A stretch of 64,000 bases of DNA, taken from an uncultured Roseburia sp. GTDB lineage: Bacteria; Bacillota; Clostridia; Lachnospirales; Lachnospiraceae. The position numbers and the translations under genes were made by a program. The stretch's first letter is position 1; each line of letters starts with the position of its first letter. Below, piece after piece: positions 27,085-37,500 of this stretch. The stretch is taken from NCBI GenBank assembly GCA_900539115.1, contig UQAQ01000011.1, forward strand, positions 1-64,000, written 5' to 3'. A model generated the notes under the pieces. That model was not told the DNA's origin, made no database searches, and saw only the letters and a program-made list of their open reading frames with translations.

Positions 27085-27988
27085 AATAGTACACCCTCTT
27101 AGAAATAATCAGCGAAACAATTCCAAGTATAAGAATTACGCATAGGAAGTATATCCAAGCCATCGCCGAACTAAATCCATAACTTAACTTTCCTACCTCT
27201 TCCGAAATCTTCGTCATAACCTGGTTGTCGGTCTTCAAGAAGAAGTCGATTACGGTATAAACTACGTTTACAAGTATCATTGAACTTACCATAGGGAAGG
27301 TAATCTTCCAGAAACTTTCCCATGCGGTACATCCCTCAATCTTTGCAGCCTCAAACATACTTGGCGAGATTGTCTGCAAAGCAGAAAGGAACATGATGAT
27401 CTGGATACCAGATGCAATCGCGATATCATAAACTTTGTTGATGATATCAAATACATATTGGAACATCTTCGACATCGGGCTGCTGTCTGATGTTACCAGA
27501 ATACTCTCCAGCACCCCGGTAACACTGGCATCATTGGATGTCTCAGAAATCATATCTTTCATATCGTTCAGCAACTCATTGTTGTATTCAATACCTACAA
27601 TTACACCGGATGAAAGAATAACCGGAAGGAAGAATATCGCACGGACAAATCCTCTTCCTTTGAAATTCTGGTTCAACAGCAATGCAATAAAGAAACTGAA
27701 GATCAATGTTGCTGGTGTATTTACTACCATTCGGAGCAACTCACTCAGTAAGTAAGGTACAAAATCCGGGTCAACGGTAAAAGCATCTTTGTAATTCTTG
27801 ATACCAACCCAGGTCATTTTTACACCTTCACCGGCAACAGGAGTTACATCATTAAATGTCATTCGCAAAGAACTAATCAACGGAACAACCATGAACAGAA
27901 TAAAACCAAGGATAAATGGTAAAATAAACAAGTATCCTGCTACTGCATTCTTAAATGCAAGAGTTTTTTTCTTCTTCTGACGTTTCAT
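27077..27988 (-). CDS. Sugar ABC importer permease (MalF/LplB-type)
   Basis: A 303-residue permease with six helices and EAA loop FEAAKIEGCTAWESFWKITF. An extended periplasmic-side loop (about 130-180) contains charged residues and is longer than in most homologues. The start follows the DUF5696-like gene stop directly. It is the first of the second permease pair in the locus. Confidence 0.9.
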   Translation of the reverse strand: MKRQKKKKTLAFKNAVAGYLFILPFILGFILFMVVPLISSLRMTFNDVTPVAGEGVKMTWVGIKNYKDAFTVDPDFVPYLLSELLRMVVNTPATLIFSFFIALLLNQNFKGRGFVRAIFFLPVILSSGVIVGIEYNNELLNDMKDMISETSNDASVTGVLESILVTSDSSPMSKMFQYVFDIINKVYDIAIASGIQIIMFLSALQTISPSMFEAAKIEGCTAWESFWKITFPMVSSMILVNVVYTVIDFFLKTDNQVMTKISEEVGKLSYGFSSAMAWIYFLCVILILGIVSLIISKRVYYYE

Positions 27989-30568
27989 TTATTTTCCACC
28001 TCCTGTTGTGATAAAGTCTCTCTGAGGAACTTTTGTTCCATTGTAATCATAATCTGCATAATTGTAGTTTACAATGACAGACTTACCATTTTCATAAGTT
28101 GTCTTATAAACACCATTTGCAAGTTTTTCATGTCCTGTAATGAACTGACTGTAAGTATCACCAAGATTGTTATTAAATTTCTTATACAATTCAATAGTTG
28201 TATCTTTCCAGTCTGTGAAGTTACATGCATAATACTGCGTATAATCTGTATCCTGCAATACACTTGTCGGCTGATCCATAAATGTGAAGTACAGTCCGGC
28301 ACCTGTCTCTGCAGATTTCAAGATCATATCCGTCTCATCCTCGGAGAGGTTGATTGCGCTTCCGGAATAATTTACAAGACCATGAAGTGCGATCTGATAA
28401 AATGGAACCGATTCATCGATGATATTAACGGCTTTGCTGTCAATATCCATATCTGTTACATAGTCAGAATACGGAACTGCATACTGGTTACCGGTTGTTG
28501 TCATTACAAGACTTCCGGATTCCTTCAATGCTTTCATCTTATCAACCTGCATGTTCATTGAAGCTTCACGAGATACACGATCCTTTGGATTGTAGTCTCC
28601 GGCAAGAGTGTTTCCAATATCTTCAAATCCAACATTCTTAACTCCATAAGAGGAAGAAATTGTATTTACATATTTGTCAATGTTCGCAATTGTATAGGAT
28701 GGTTTTACCAGATAGTAACGATCACAGTTTTCGTAATCTTCATTTGTCTGGTAAATGATTGGATCCAGTGTATACAATTCTGCGATCTCACGGCTTACAA
28801 ATTTTGCCGCATCGCGGTTTACTCCAAATCCATCACCTAATTTGTCTTTCATTACATAAGTGAATTTTGCATTCATGAACAGATCAAGACCTTCTGTCGC
28901 ATTTGCATAAGTTGCAAGACTTGATAAATCACTCTTGCTGCCCAAACGTCCAACCAATTTTACCTTTGCGGCAGATTTCTGCTTCACACCGGTATTAAAC
29001 CAGCCGGTATATTTGGCTTTGATATTTTCTACGCCGGCACCTTTCAATTGCTTCAAAATATCCTGAGCCTGTGAATACGTAGTCAATGCAAGGGAACGGG
29101 TAACCGGATAACCGAGAACATGTTCGATATTATCTACGGCTCCAAGAAGTTCAACTGCCATTGGCACGGTTGTATCTTCTTTCTTAACCAGTTCCGGATA
29201 ACGATTTGTCAAATAATCACGATATGTTCCCGCTGCACTTACATAATCTGTTTTATCAGAGAAAATATAGCGCTGTGTCAACGTTTCTTTCGGAAGACTT
29301 GCTTCGTAAGAACGAACCGTTGTATCGGATTTTGAAGAAATGTCCATGTTTTCACCATGAATCATCTTGTAAACAAAACGTCCATAGTTATAACCATTTT
29401 CTTTTCCAGCGACATCCGCTTTTACACTAGAGTAAGCACTTCCCTCTTCGGATACGCAGATAAAGGAACTTGTATTTGTCGTATTGGATACTACAAATGC
29501 CGGATAGGTTGCTCTTGTCTCATCGACAACCATATCTCTGCTTGTACCGTAGTCCCATCCATACATATCCGCAAGATACGTCTGCTGTGTTGTCTTTCCG
29601 TTGTTGAAGTTGATAATTCCACCACTTCCGTCCGGAACAAGAACATAACCACTTTCATCTGTGTTTCCGGCTCCCATGTAAGGAAGAACAGAAAGTTCAA
29701 CGATTGGATAATCTGTATTATATTCAATCTGTTCCATCGGTACTTTTACAACCAGTTGGTCACCATCCAGTATATACTGTACGGTAACATCAAAAATCGG
29801 CTTTCCGGCATTACGGGAAACATTGTATCCCTCGCTGTCTTTGTTACGCTGTTCTTCAGTATAACCAACCTTAGTAAACATTTCTTCCAACTGTTTTGCT
29901 TTGGAATCTGTGATCTTTTCAGATAAGTAATAAACCGGCTCATCTTTAAGATCAGGGAATTTTTCCAATGCCTGCTGAAGTTCTGTGTCGTCATCTGACT
30001 CACTCAGTTCTTCATAATCATAATGAACATAGTTACGTGTCACACGGCTCTGATCAGATTTTGACATCTGCTCCAAAAGTTTCTTCATAGAAGATTCTTT
30101 AATAACCAATGGACATACATACAATTTCTCGATATCACCAATGGTGTAATGAACCGCTACTGTGTCATCGCTTACTTTTTCAATCTTATAGTTGCCATCC
30201 AAAATGGACTGGCTGTAATTGTTGATATCCTTCTGTGTATCCGTTTTATTGGAATACTTCACAAGAAGGGTTGCATTCAACATTTCTTTTAACTGTCCTT
30301 TGGCATTTGCATACTTTTCGATATCTTCGGAAGAAGGGTTGGAACGGTATTCCTTACCATTCTTCTTATCTTTTAATACAAATGTTGTCGTATCTTTATC
30401 AACGGTAAGTTCCAAAGAACTATTGCTAATGGTAACTTCCTGACTATCTTCGTTTGTATAAGATGTCAATTCTTTATAACTCGAGGATGAATCACCACAA
30501 CCTACTAAAGCGAAGGAAGCCAGCGCAGCAACTAAAAGCAAACCAAATTTCTTTTTCATTCTTAACAT
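27989..30568 (-). CDS. Large lipoprotein, DUF5696-like, possible glycosidase fold
   Basis: An 859-residue lipoprotein (lipobox LVGC, Cys24). From memory it resembles DUF5696 proteins that accompany sugar ABC importers in Lachnospiraceae and Paenibacillus. The first 450 residues look beta-rich (VPDGSGGIINFNNGKT, YPAFVVSNTTNTSSFICVSEEG). Residues about 480-760 have alternating strands and helices with KAKYTGWFNTGV, FMNAKFTYVM, NVGFEDIGN and YQIALHGLVNYSG, an arrangement like a TIM-barrel glycosidase such as GH101/129. The catalytic residues are not assignable. It sits between the YIP1 gene and the permeases. Confidence 0.7.
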   Translation of the reverse strand: MLRMKKKFGLLLVAALASFALVGCGDSSSSYKELTSYTNEDSQEVTISNSSLELTVDKDTTTFVLKDKKNGKEYRSNPSSEDIEKYANAKGQLKEMLNATLLVKYSNKTDTQKDINNYSQSILDGNYKIEKVSDDTVAVHYTIGDIEKLYVCPLVIKESSMKKLLEQMSKSDQSRVTRNYVHYDYEELSESDDDTELQQALEKFPDLKDEPVYYLSEKITDSKAKQLEEMFTKVGYTEEQRNKDSEGYNVSRNAGKPIFDVTVQYILDGDQLVVKVPMEQIEYNTDYPIVELSVLPYMGAGNTDESGYVLVPDGSGGIINFNNGKTTQQTYLADMYGWDYGTSRDMVVDETRATYPAFVVSNTTNTSSFICVSEEGSAYSSVKADVAGKENGYNYGRFVYKMIHGENMDISSKSDTTVRSYEASLPKETLTQRYIFSDKTDYVSAAGTYRDYLTNRYPELVKKEDTTVPMAVELLGAVDNIEHVLGYPVTRSLALTTYSQAQDILKQLKGAGVENIKAKYTGWFNTGVKQKSAAKVKLVGRLGSKSDLSSLATYANATEGLDLFMNAKFTYVMKDKLGDGFGVNRDAAKFVSREIAELYTLDPIIYQTNEDYENCDRYYLVKPSYTIANIDKYVNTISSSYGVKNVGFEDIGNTLAGDYNPKDRVSREASMNMQVDKMKALKESGSLVMTTTGNQYAVPYSDYVTDMDIDSKAVNIIDESVPFYQIALHGLVNYSGSAINLSEDETDMILKSAETGAGLYFTFMDQPTSVLQDTDYTQYYACNFTDWKDTTIELYKKFNNNLGDTYSQFITGHEKLANGVYKTTYENGKSVIVNYNYADYDYNGTKVPQRDFITTGGGK

Positions 30569-30582
30569 TGCCCTCCTTCCAA

Positions 30583-31248
30583 TTAATAGAATCTGTAAAT
30601 GATTTCTTTATAAATCGAGTAGAAATATGAGAAACCATCACTTATCAAACTAAAGAAGAGAACCAGCAGGAATACGATAACCAACATACCGACTCCTGTG
30701 AAAACGAGTGATGCAAACGCTTTTCCCAAAAGGAAGTCGTGAATCATCATGACAGATGCCATAATCAAAAGTCCACACCATACCATGGAGAAATATCCAA
30801 AATAGGTGTAAAATGCACCCTCTTCTTCTGTTACTACGTTACTTAATACGATCAAAGGAAGCTGAATCAATACATATGGTGTCATCGCATAAGCGGTTCC
30901 CATATAAATATCTTTCAATGTACCTTTTCCTTCAAACAAAGTTGTCAGACACCAGTTTGCTACACAATAGACTACAAATGGAAGCAAAAATGTCATAATC
31001 TCTAAAAGAAGGTTAACTTCATTCCAATTGACTGGTTGGAAAATAAAACTGGTAAAACCGAGTTTTAAAAGATTTGTAAGCAGCACCAAAATAACGATTG
31101 TATTAGCTGCTCCTACAGATCCTCTCTTTTCATGAGTCAAATCCCAAAAGCCGTCAAAAGGACGAACACAACAGTGTAATGCATAACGAAGTGATCCAAG
31201 ATAAGCACTCCAGCTTTCTTTATTGAAAACACGTTGTCTTATACTCAT
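30583..31248 (-). CDS. YIP1-family membrane protein
   Basis: A 221-residue protein with five hydrophobic segments (about 48-70, 85-105, 122-140, 150-172, 185-205) after a cytoplasmic leader containing YALHCCVRPFDGFWDLTHEKRGS. The leader and helix pattern match Yip1-like bacterial proteins. The ATG overlaps the NHL gene stop by 4 nt. Its role is unknown; its repeated company with the NHL and DUF5696 proteins suggests a membrane accessory of sugar import. Confidence 0.8.
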   Translation of the reverse strand: MSIRQRVFNKESWSAYLGSLRYALHCCVRPFDGFWDLTHEKRGSVGAANTIVILVLLTNLLKLGFTSFIFQPVNWNEVNLLLEIMTFLLPFVVYCVANWCLTTLFEGKGTLKDIYMGTAYAMTPYVLIQLPLIVLSNVVTEEEGAFYTYFGYFSMVWCGLLIMASVMMIHDFLLGKAFASLVFTGVGMLVIVFLLVLFFSLISDGFSYFYSIYKEIIYRFY

Positions 31249-32738
31249 CCTTTCTCTACCTCCTTTCTAGCCTTCTTCACAAATCCAACGCCGAAGCATA
31301 CAACGATCAATACTGCAAGCAGGATCAAAATGATCGTAATGTTGTTTTCGAACCATTCCTTACGATACAATTTGTATGCTTTCGAATAGTTTGTTGAATC
31401 CAGTTTCAATTCAAAGTAATCCATGGCTTCCTGATAACTTTCCTGACGGAGGAGAGAACGGCCAATACCAATGTACGCCTGATCATAGTTACCATTCAGT
31501 TTTAATACTTTCTGCCATGTAGCAGCAGAAGCATCATAGTCACCAATTTTATACTCACTCAATCCCTGATTGATATATTTACCATATTCTGTCAAAGTGA
31601 ACTGAGTGATCGTTCCTAATGTAGAATCCATAACGAGCAATGTATCGCCAAGATCCTCAATTGCCATTGGATTAATGAAGTATCCTGCTTTGTATCCATG
31701 ACCACCAAATGCATACAGCATATTTCCCTGGAAGTCATAAGCAAAAACACGACCTCTGGTATTATCAAGTGCATAATATACATCGTTGTCCAAACAAGCA
31801 ATGTCTACGAATTTAGAAGCACCTTTCATTTCTCCGGACTCGGTCCAGCGAAGATCTCCATAAGGCTCTTCGTATCCGTTACGAACCAAGATATCGGTTC
31901 CTTTGGCATTCAATTTACGGATTGGCTGTGAATTCTGAGGAGCAACATCTTCACCGGTCTTACCGATTGTTGCATAGATAAATCCCTCGGAATCAAGGCA
32001 GAGGTTACTGTACTCTGTTGGAACGAAGAGTTCCATCTGGCTTCTCTGCTCTTTACTTGCAACCATCTTCCATATATACTGAAGAATATTATAAGTTACT
32101 TTACTTGCTCCAACGTATCCGGTAAAAGATCCGTCGCTTGCAAATTCCATAAAACCTTTATTTACGTTCTGTACCTGTGTAAAGATACGTTTTGAACTAT
32201 CTACTACTAACTTCTGTGGAAGGAAGTCCGTAGTCTGGTCAAAAGTTTCATCATCCGGTTTTGTAATGATCTTAATGACATTATTATCTTTGTCCAAATG
32301 AACGATACGTTTATTTCCTGTATCGGCAATATACATATCTCCTTCATCACTTACGAAGACATCCTGTGGGCCACTCAAAGTGTCTTTCTTATCTCCGTTA
32401 TTAAACTCTGTCACAAGACCTGTCTGTGTGATCGTATCATTGAGATAAGACATTTTTACGATACGATTGTTTCCTGTATCTGCTATGTAAAGATCCGTAC
32501 CATTTACATACATTCCCTGAGGCTCTTTAAAGTTACCGCACTGATAATCCGAACCCGTAATGATACGTGTTACAGAATAAGCATCCGGCGACTCGCGGTC
32601 ATAACCCCAGCAGTCATAAATATATGTATAATGATTTCCATCTGAACTTGTCGCAGCACTGGCTCCTGTCACACCGATAAGGAGAGACAAGATCAGTACA
32701 AGAGCAAACACGGATGTTACTTTCTTACATACTTTCAT
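31245..32738 (-). CDS. Extracytoplasmic NHL-repeat/TPR protein with C-terminal anchor
   Basis: A 497-residue protein: signal peptide (MKVCKKVTSVFALVLILSL), NHL/beta-propeller repeats (about 60-390) with recurring PQGMYVNGTDLYIADTGNNRIVK and PQDVFVSDEGDMYIADTGNKR, a pair of TPR-like helices (about 395-455; YKIGDYDASAATWQKVLKL, AYIGIGRSLLRQESYQEAM), one transmembrane helix (about 465-487) and a short basic tail. The propeller is therefore outside the cell. No enzyme motif is visible; a scaffold or glycan-binding function is inferred. Confidence 0.8.
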   Translation of the reverse strand: MKVCKKVTSVFALVLILSLLIGVTGASAATSSDGNHYTYIYDCWGYDRESPDAYSVTRIITGSDYQCGNFKEPQGMYVNGTDLYIADTGNNRIVKMSYLNDTITQTGLVTEFNNGDKKDTLSGPQDVFVSDEGDMYIADTGNKRIVHLDKDNNVIKIITKPDDETFDQTTDFLPQKLVVDSSKRIFTQVQNVNKGFMEFASDGSFTGYVGASKVTYNILQYIWKMVASKEQRSQMELFVPTEYSNLCLDSEGFIYATIGKTGEDVAPQNSQPIRKLNAKGTDILVRNGYEEPYGDLRWTESGEMKGASKFVDIACLDNDVYYALDNTRGRVFAYDFQGNMLYAFGGHGYKAGYFINPMAIEDLGDTLLVMDSTLGTITQFTLTEYGKYINQGLSEYKIGDYDASAATWQKVLKLNGNYDQAYIGIGRSLLRQESYQEAMDYFELKLDSTNYSKAYKLYRKEWFENNITIILILLAVLIVVCFGVGFVKKARKEVEKG

Positions 32739-32753
32739 TTTTATCCTCCTTTA

Positions 32754-33617
32754 TCAGTCTTTAATACCTGAACTAGCCATTGTTTCCAAAATGTTACTCT
32801 GGGCTGCTACGAATATGATGATCGGAACCATCATAACTACCATCGTTGCCGCGGAACCTACACCAGCACGGGCAACACCGGCAGACATGATCTGCTGCAG
32901 CGCATAGGGAAGCATCTTGAACTCCTCAGAGTAAATGTAAATCTGACCTTTCATATTCCAAAGAGCCTGCACAGAGAAAATCGTTACAGTCAGCCAAGCC
33001 GGTTTTACGTTTGGCATAACGATCTGAAGGAAGATTCTTCCTTCTTTCGCACCGTCAATCTTTGCTGCTTCGATCAGCGCATCCGGAATCTGCTCCATGA
33101 ACTGCTTCATCAGGAACAATCCCATAGGAAGTGCAAACGCAGGTACGATCAGTGCGGCATAAGTATCTACCCATCCAAGTTTTGACATGATCAAATAGGT
33201 AGGAATCTGGAGAACATACGCATTAAACATGATCGCGGTTACACAAAGATTGAAGAATCCCTTGCTTCCCGGAAAATCATATTTAGCCAACACATAAGCT
33301 GCCATAGATCCGAAGATCAAATGTCCTACTGTACCTACTAACGTGGTAAATACAGTGTTGAAAATGTATCTTGTAAAAGGTACATAAGAACTTGACATAA
33401 CAACCAGCATATCCTGGAAGTTATTGAATGTCGGGTTCTTTACAAAAAAGCTTGGTGGATAAAGATAAATCTCATCCAATGGTTTAAACGCACTACAAAT
33501 GGTATACACAAGGGGCATAACAAAGAATATACCAAACAGAATCAACATAATGTAAATTCCGATGTCTCCACCAACGGATCGATTTGGTTTTCTCCTTTTG
33601 ATTTTGATTAATTTCAT
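32754..33617 (-). CDS. Sugar ABC importer permease (MalG-type)
   Basis: A permease with six helices and EAA loop IEAAKIDGAKEGRIFLQIVM, ending ILETMASSGIKD. The frame is open to 33638, but ATG 33617 has AGGAGG about 10 nt upstream and starts MKLIKIKRRKPN, so 287 residues and no overlap with the preceding gene. It pairs with the 33635-34570 product and the 1041-residue binding protein. Confidence 0.9.
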   Translation of the reverse strand: MKLIKIKRRKPNRSVGGDIGIYIMLILFGIFFVMPLVYTICSAFKPLDEIYLYPPSFFVKNPTFNNFQDMLVVMSSSYVPFTRYIFNTVFTTLVGTVGHLIFGSMAAYVLAKYDFPGSKGFFNLCVTAIMFNAYVLQIPTYLIMSKLGWVDTYAALIVPAFALPMGLFLMKQFMEQIPDALIEAAKIDGAKEGRIFLQIVMPNVKPAWLTVTIFSVQALWNMKGQIYIYSEEFKMLPYALQQIMSAGVARAGVGSAATMVVMMVPIIIFVAAQSNILETMASSGIKD

Positions 33618-33634
33618 CGTTGTTATACCTCCTA

Positions 33635-34570
33635 TCAAGTTCCAACTTTGCTAAGTAAGGCTTGAATCGCCTTATTACACAAAATCATAACTACGAACAA
33701 TACCGTTGCTATCGCGGATGCGTAACCCATCTCAAATCGCGTGGTACCATAATCGACCAAGTGAGTTACGACGGTTCGTGCCGCGTAATCGGTACTTGGG
33801 TATCCACAAAGTGCCATGGTAACGTCAGCTACACCAAAGGACTGTGTAATCGCCATAACGGCACCAAACAAAAGCATTGGTTTCATATTAGGAAGGGTAA
33901 TGTACCACAATTCCTGCCAACGGTTTCTTACACCGTCCACATATCCGGCTTCAAACTGCGAAGCATCGATACCCTGCAGACCGGCTACGAAAGAAAGGAA
34001 TCCGGTACCAAGACTCATCCAAAGTACTACTATAATAACTACATTCATCATGTACTTGGTATCCGTCAGCCATAGGATTGGCTCGTTGATAATACCAAAT
34101 TTCAATAAAAATCCGTTTACATATCCGTAAGCATCTCCACTGAACAGGATAGACCAGATCAGGTATGCCTGACCGGAAATCGTCGGTGCATAGAATACCA
34201 TAACGGCAAATGCACGAACGAAACGCGGCAGTTCGTTGATAAACCAGGCAAACAAGAATGCCATGATATATCCAAGCGGACCAGTGATCGCCGCCAATAA
34301 GAATGTATTCTTAATTGCAATCAGGAACACATCATCATTGAGGAGCAGATCGATATAGTTTTCAACGCCGATAAATTTCGCTGGTTCCAATACGTTGTAG
34401 TATGTAAAGCTATAAAATACAGACATACATACAGGCAACACATAGAACACTGTAAACAGAATAAAATATGGCAACAAGAACAGATAACAGGTTTTAGACA
34501 TCTTTGCCTTTTTCCAGGCAATCCCGATATCACGTTTCTTAATTTGCATATACTTTCCAAGAAACTTCAT
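33635..34570 (-). CDS. Sugar ABC importer permease (MalF/UgpA-type)
   Basis: A 311-residue permease with six helices. Its ATPase-contact loop reads QFEAGYVDGVRNRWQELWYI, where the usual second Ala of EAA is Gly. It lies directly after the large binding-protein gene. RBS GAGAGGAGA precedes the ATG. Confidence 0.9.
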   Translation of the reverse strand: MKFLGKYMQIKKRDIGIAWKKAKMSKTCYLFLLPYFILFTVFYVLPVCMSVFYSFTYYNVLEPAKFIGVENYIDLLLNDDVFLIAIKNTFLLAAITGPLGYIMAFLFAWFINELPRFVRAFAVMVFYAPTISGQAYLIWSILFSGDAYGYVNGFLLKFGIINEPILWLTDTKYMMNVVIIVVLWMSLGTGFLSFVAGLQGIDASQFEAGYVDGVRNRWQELWYITLPNMKPMLLFGAVMAITQSFGVADVTMALCGYPSTDYAARTVVTHLVDYGTTRFEMGYASAIATVLFVVMILCNKAIQALLSKVGT

Positions 34571-34590
34571 TCTATACTCTCCTCTCTCGA

Positions 34591-37500
34591 TTATTTCTTA
34601 GTGTCTTTTATTGGCAGACCAAATTCTTCACGTTTATTTGTAAGCTCATCGTTGATCGTGATGACATAGTCAAGAAGTGTCTCTCTTGGGTCTTCATTCT
34701 CATTCATAACCTTACGAATTGCGTTTGTGATATGTCTTGCTGTGTAATATCCACCGGCAACTTCCGGAAGTCCAAATGCGGATTTCCACTGCTCTTTCAA
34801 AGCGGCTGACTCATCGCTGCTCCAGGAAAGAGTTTCAAATGTGTTGCGGTTTGCTGTAGCATAACGAGCAGCAGCACCCATAACAGCTTCCAACTCACTT
34901 GCGTAATTGCTCTGTACTTCAGAGCTTGCCCACCATTTAAGGAACTGCCAGGCAATTTCTTTCTTACCACGTTCTTCTGCACCACGAAGCATCATAGATG
35001 CAGTACCCCATGACTGAACAGAACGGTCAATACTTCCATCTTCCTTCTTCATACCCGGAATCAAACCAAAGTTCCAAAGACCCTTGATCTCAGGAGCAAA
35101 TACCGCCAACGTGTTAAAGTTACTATAATCCGCACATCCGATTGGCATCTCACCACTACGGAAACGGTTATTAAAATCATACTGTTTATCCAGCTTATAG
35201 TTGGTAAAGAGTTTGGTATAGAATTCAAATGCCTCGATACCTTCCTGCGATGCAATCGTTGTCTCCATTGCGTCAGCATCGTACAAAGTACCACCACGCT
35301 GATATAACTGAGCATAATAGTTTGCAAGGTCAGGGTTTGTAACGTTATTGATCTTACGCTCTACAGAAGGGATTGCAAAGGACATGCTGTTCTTCTGCAA
35401 AATTGGAAGTGTTTTCAATACATCTTCCCATGTATTTACATCTTTTTCCGCATCAATTCCGAGTTCTTCCATAATATCTGTACGGTAGAACAATACGTTG
35501 TAGTTCTGTGTCTCAGGCAATCCGTAAAGACCACCGTTAAATTTGTAAGACTCATACGAACTTGGATAATATTCAGAAAGAACATCATCCACTTCACTGC
35601 CAAATTGCGACAAGTCAACAACCGCACTACGAAGTGCATAGTTAACAGGCTCTGTCTGTGAGATGCAAAGTGCAACGTCAGGTCCGAATCCGGAGATAAC
35701 GGCCGGGAGCATCGCATTTACGGCACCGTTTGCGGATGTCGCTGTATTTGCGGATGCCGCTGCATCGATCAGTTTGACATTTACTTTAATTCCGGTCTCC
35801 GGTGTGAACATCTGGTCTACCATGTTTTTCAAGATAGTACTCTGGTCACGTCCGGCTGTGATCCACACATCCAATACGTCCGGATCATCGGAATCGTATA
35901 CATTACCAAGAGCAGAAGAGTCACTGCGGAAAGAATTGATAAACAATTTGCACTCATGTGCCATTTTATCAAAACGAGTTTCGTTTACTTCCGGAATATT
36001 TTCTTTTGCATTTGCAAGCACAATGTAATCAATATCCATTGCTGCTGCACTCAGGTTGTTAATAGAAGTTCCGAGAGAACTGATATTTTCTTTAAAGTTT
36101 GAAAGTGTACCAGGAATCTTGTCCGGACGTTTTACAAACTTCTCCATCTGAGCGGCAAGAGTCTGTGCTACAGAAATCTCTCCACCTTTTTCTCCGGTAT
36201 ATGCAACAACTTCATCTACCAGTTTGTAAAGACGTTTAGATTCAAAATCCATCGCTTCGATAACTTCCGGATATACTTTTTCAATCTGATAGTCACGGTA
36301 TTCATCCGGTTCTGTACCTGTCAATACGAGAATCTGACGATACATCTGGTTCATGTTGAATACACTGTCTGACAATTCAGACAAATATTCACCAAGATCA
36401 CCCAGTGTGTTTTTCAGACGAATCGTATGCTTTCCTTTTGTCAAATGGAATTTGTAAGCATTTCCATCCGCATCCTGTAAGCAGACCATCTGCCAAACAT
36501 TACTATAAGTAAACTGAATTTCTTTTACTTCTTCAAATGGAACTTCGCCATCGATGTATAAAGAACGGTTTGCAATGTATCCACGGGTATATCCCTGACG
36601 TCCCTTGATTCCGATAACATAGTCACCTTCTTCAGGAACTTCCATATCCCATTCGATCCAATCGTTTGGAACTTTCCACTGAGTACCACCGGTCATATCA
36701 AGAACCTGGCGGTCGGTAATACCCTGCTCCGTTTTACCATCTTTGTCTTCGTACTCCGTATCACTTGAAGTTCTGTCATATGTAGCATAGAGAGAAGGAG
36801 AAGAACGGCGCACTGCCTTTTCGCCCTGAATTTTTTGAATGTATCCCTGCTCCGTGTTATTCGTAGCATTTGCATTCTTTTTGCTATACTCTTCATATGT
36901 AGGAGTTGTCTCCTTGTTCTGCACTGCCAATTTACGGATTACAAATTTTTCATTGACACCCGTCAATCGGATCGTGTTCTCTCCGGCATTCAAATAGAAA
37001 CGAAGTGGTTCCATTTCGTAACCGGTAGAATCTTCAAAGTAAGTAGAGATCCAACCACGGTTTTCATCCTGCACCTGTTTGGCACGGATTTCATTTCCCT
37101 GGTTATCCTGCGTCACTTCGCCTGCGTCTGTGTAGACACGTCCGAATGCAATCGCATCTGCTCCACTAAACGGAACGGCACCGTTAATCTGAATTTCAGT
37201 TTCGATGTCAATTCCTCGGTCATCCTCATCTGTCGTAGGATAGTAATCAGCTAGCAAGTTGTAGTATCCGGCGGTTTTTACATTTACTTTAAATTCTGCA
37301 TAACCTTTTTCCGGAATCTGCAATGCCGTTGATTTGTCGTTGGAAGGACCCACATCTGTACGGGTGGAAGTTCCCTGGCTGTCTGTAGGTTTTAATACAT
37401 TCAGCTCGTAGGTGTTTTCCTCGCCCTCAGGTCTCGTATCTTCGTGCTGTGTTACATATTTTGCATATGTATCTTCACGTCCATACGAGTCACTGTTTGC

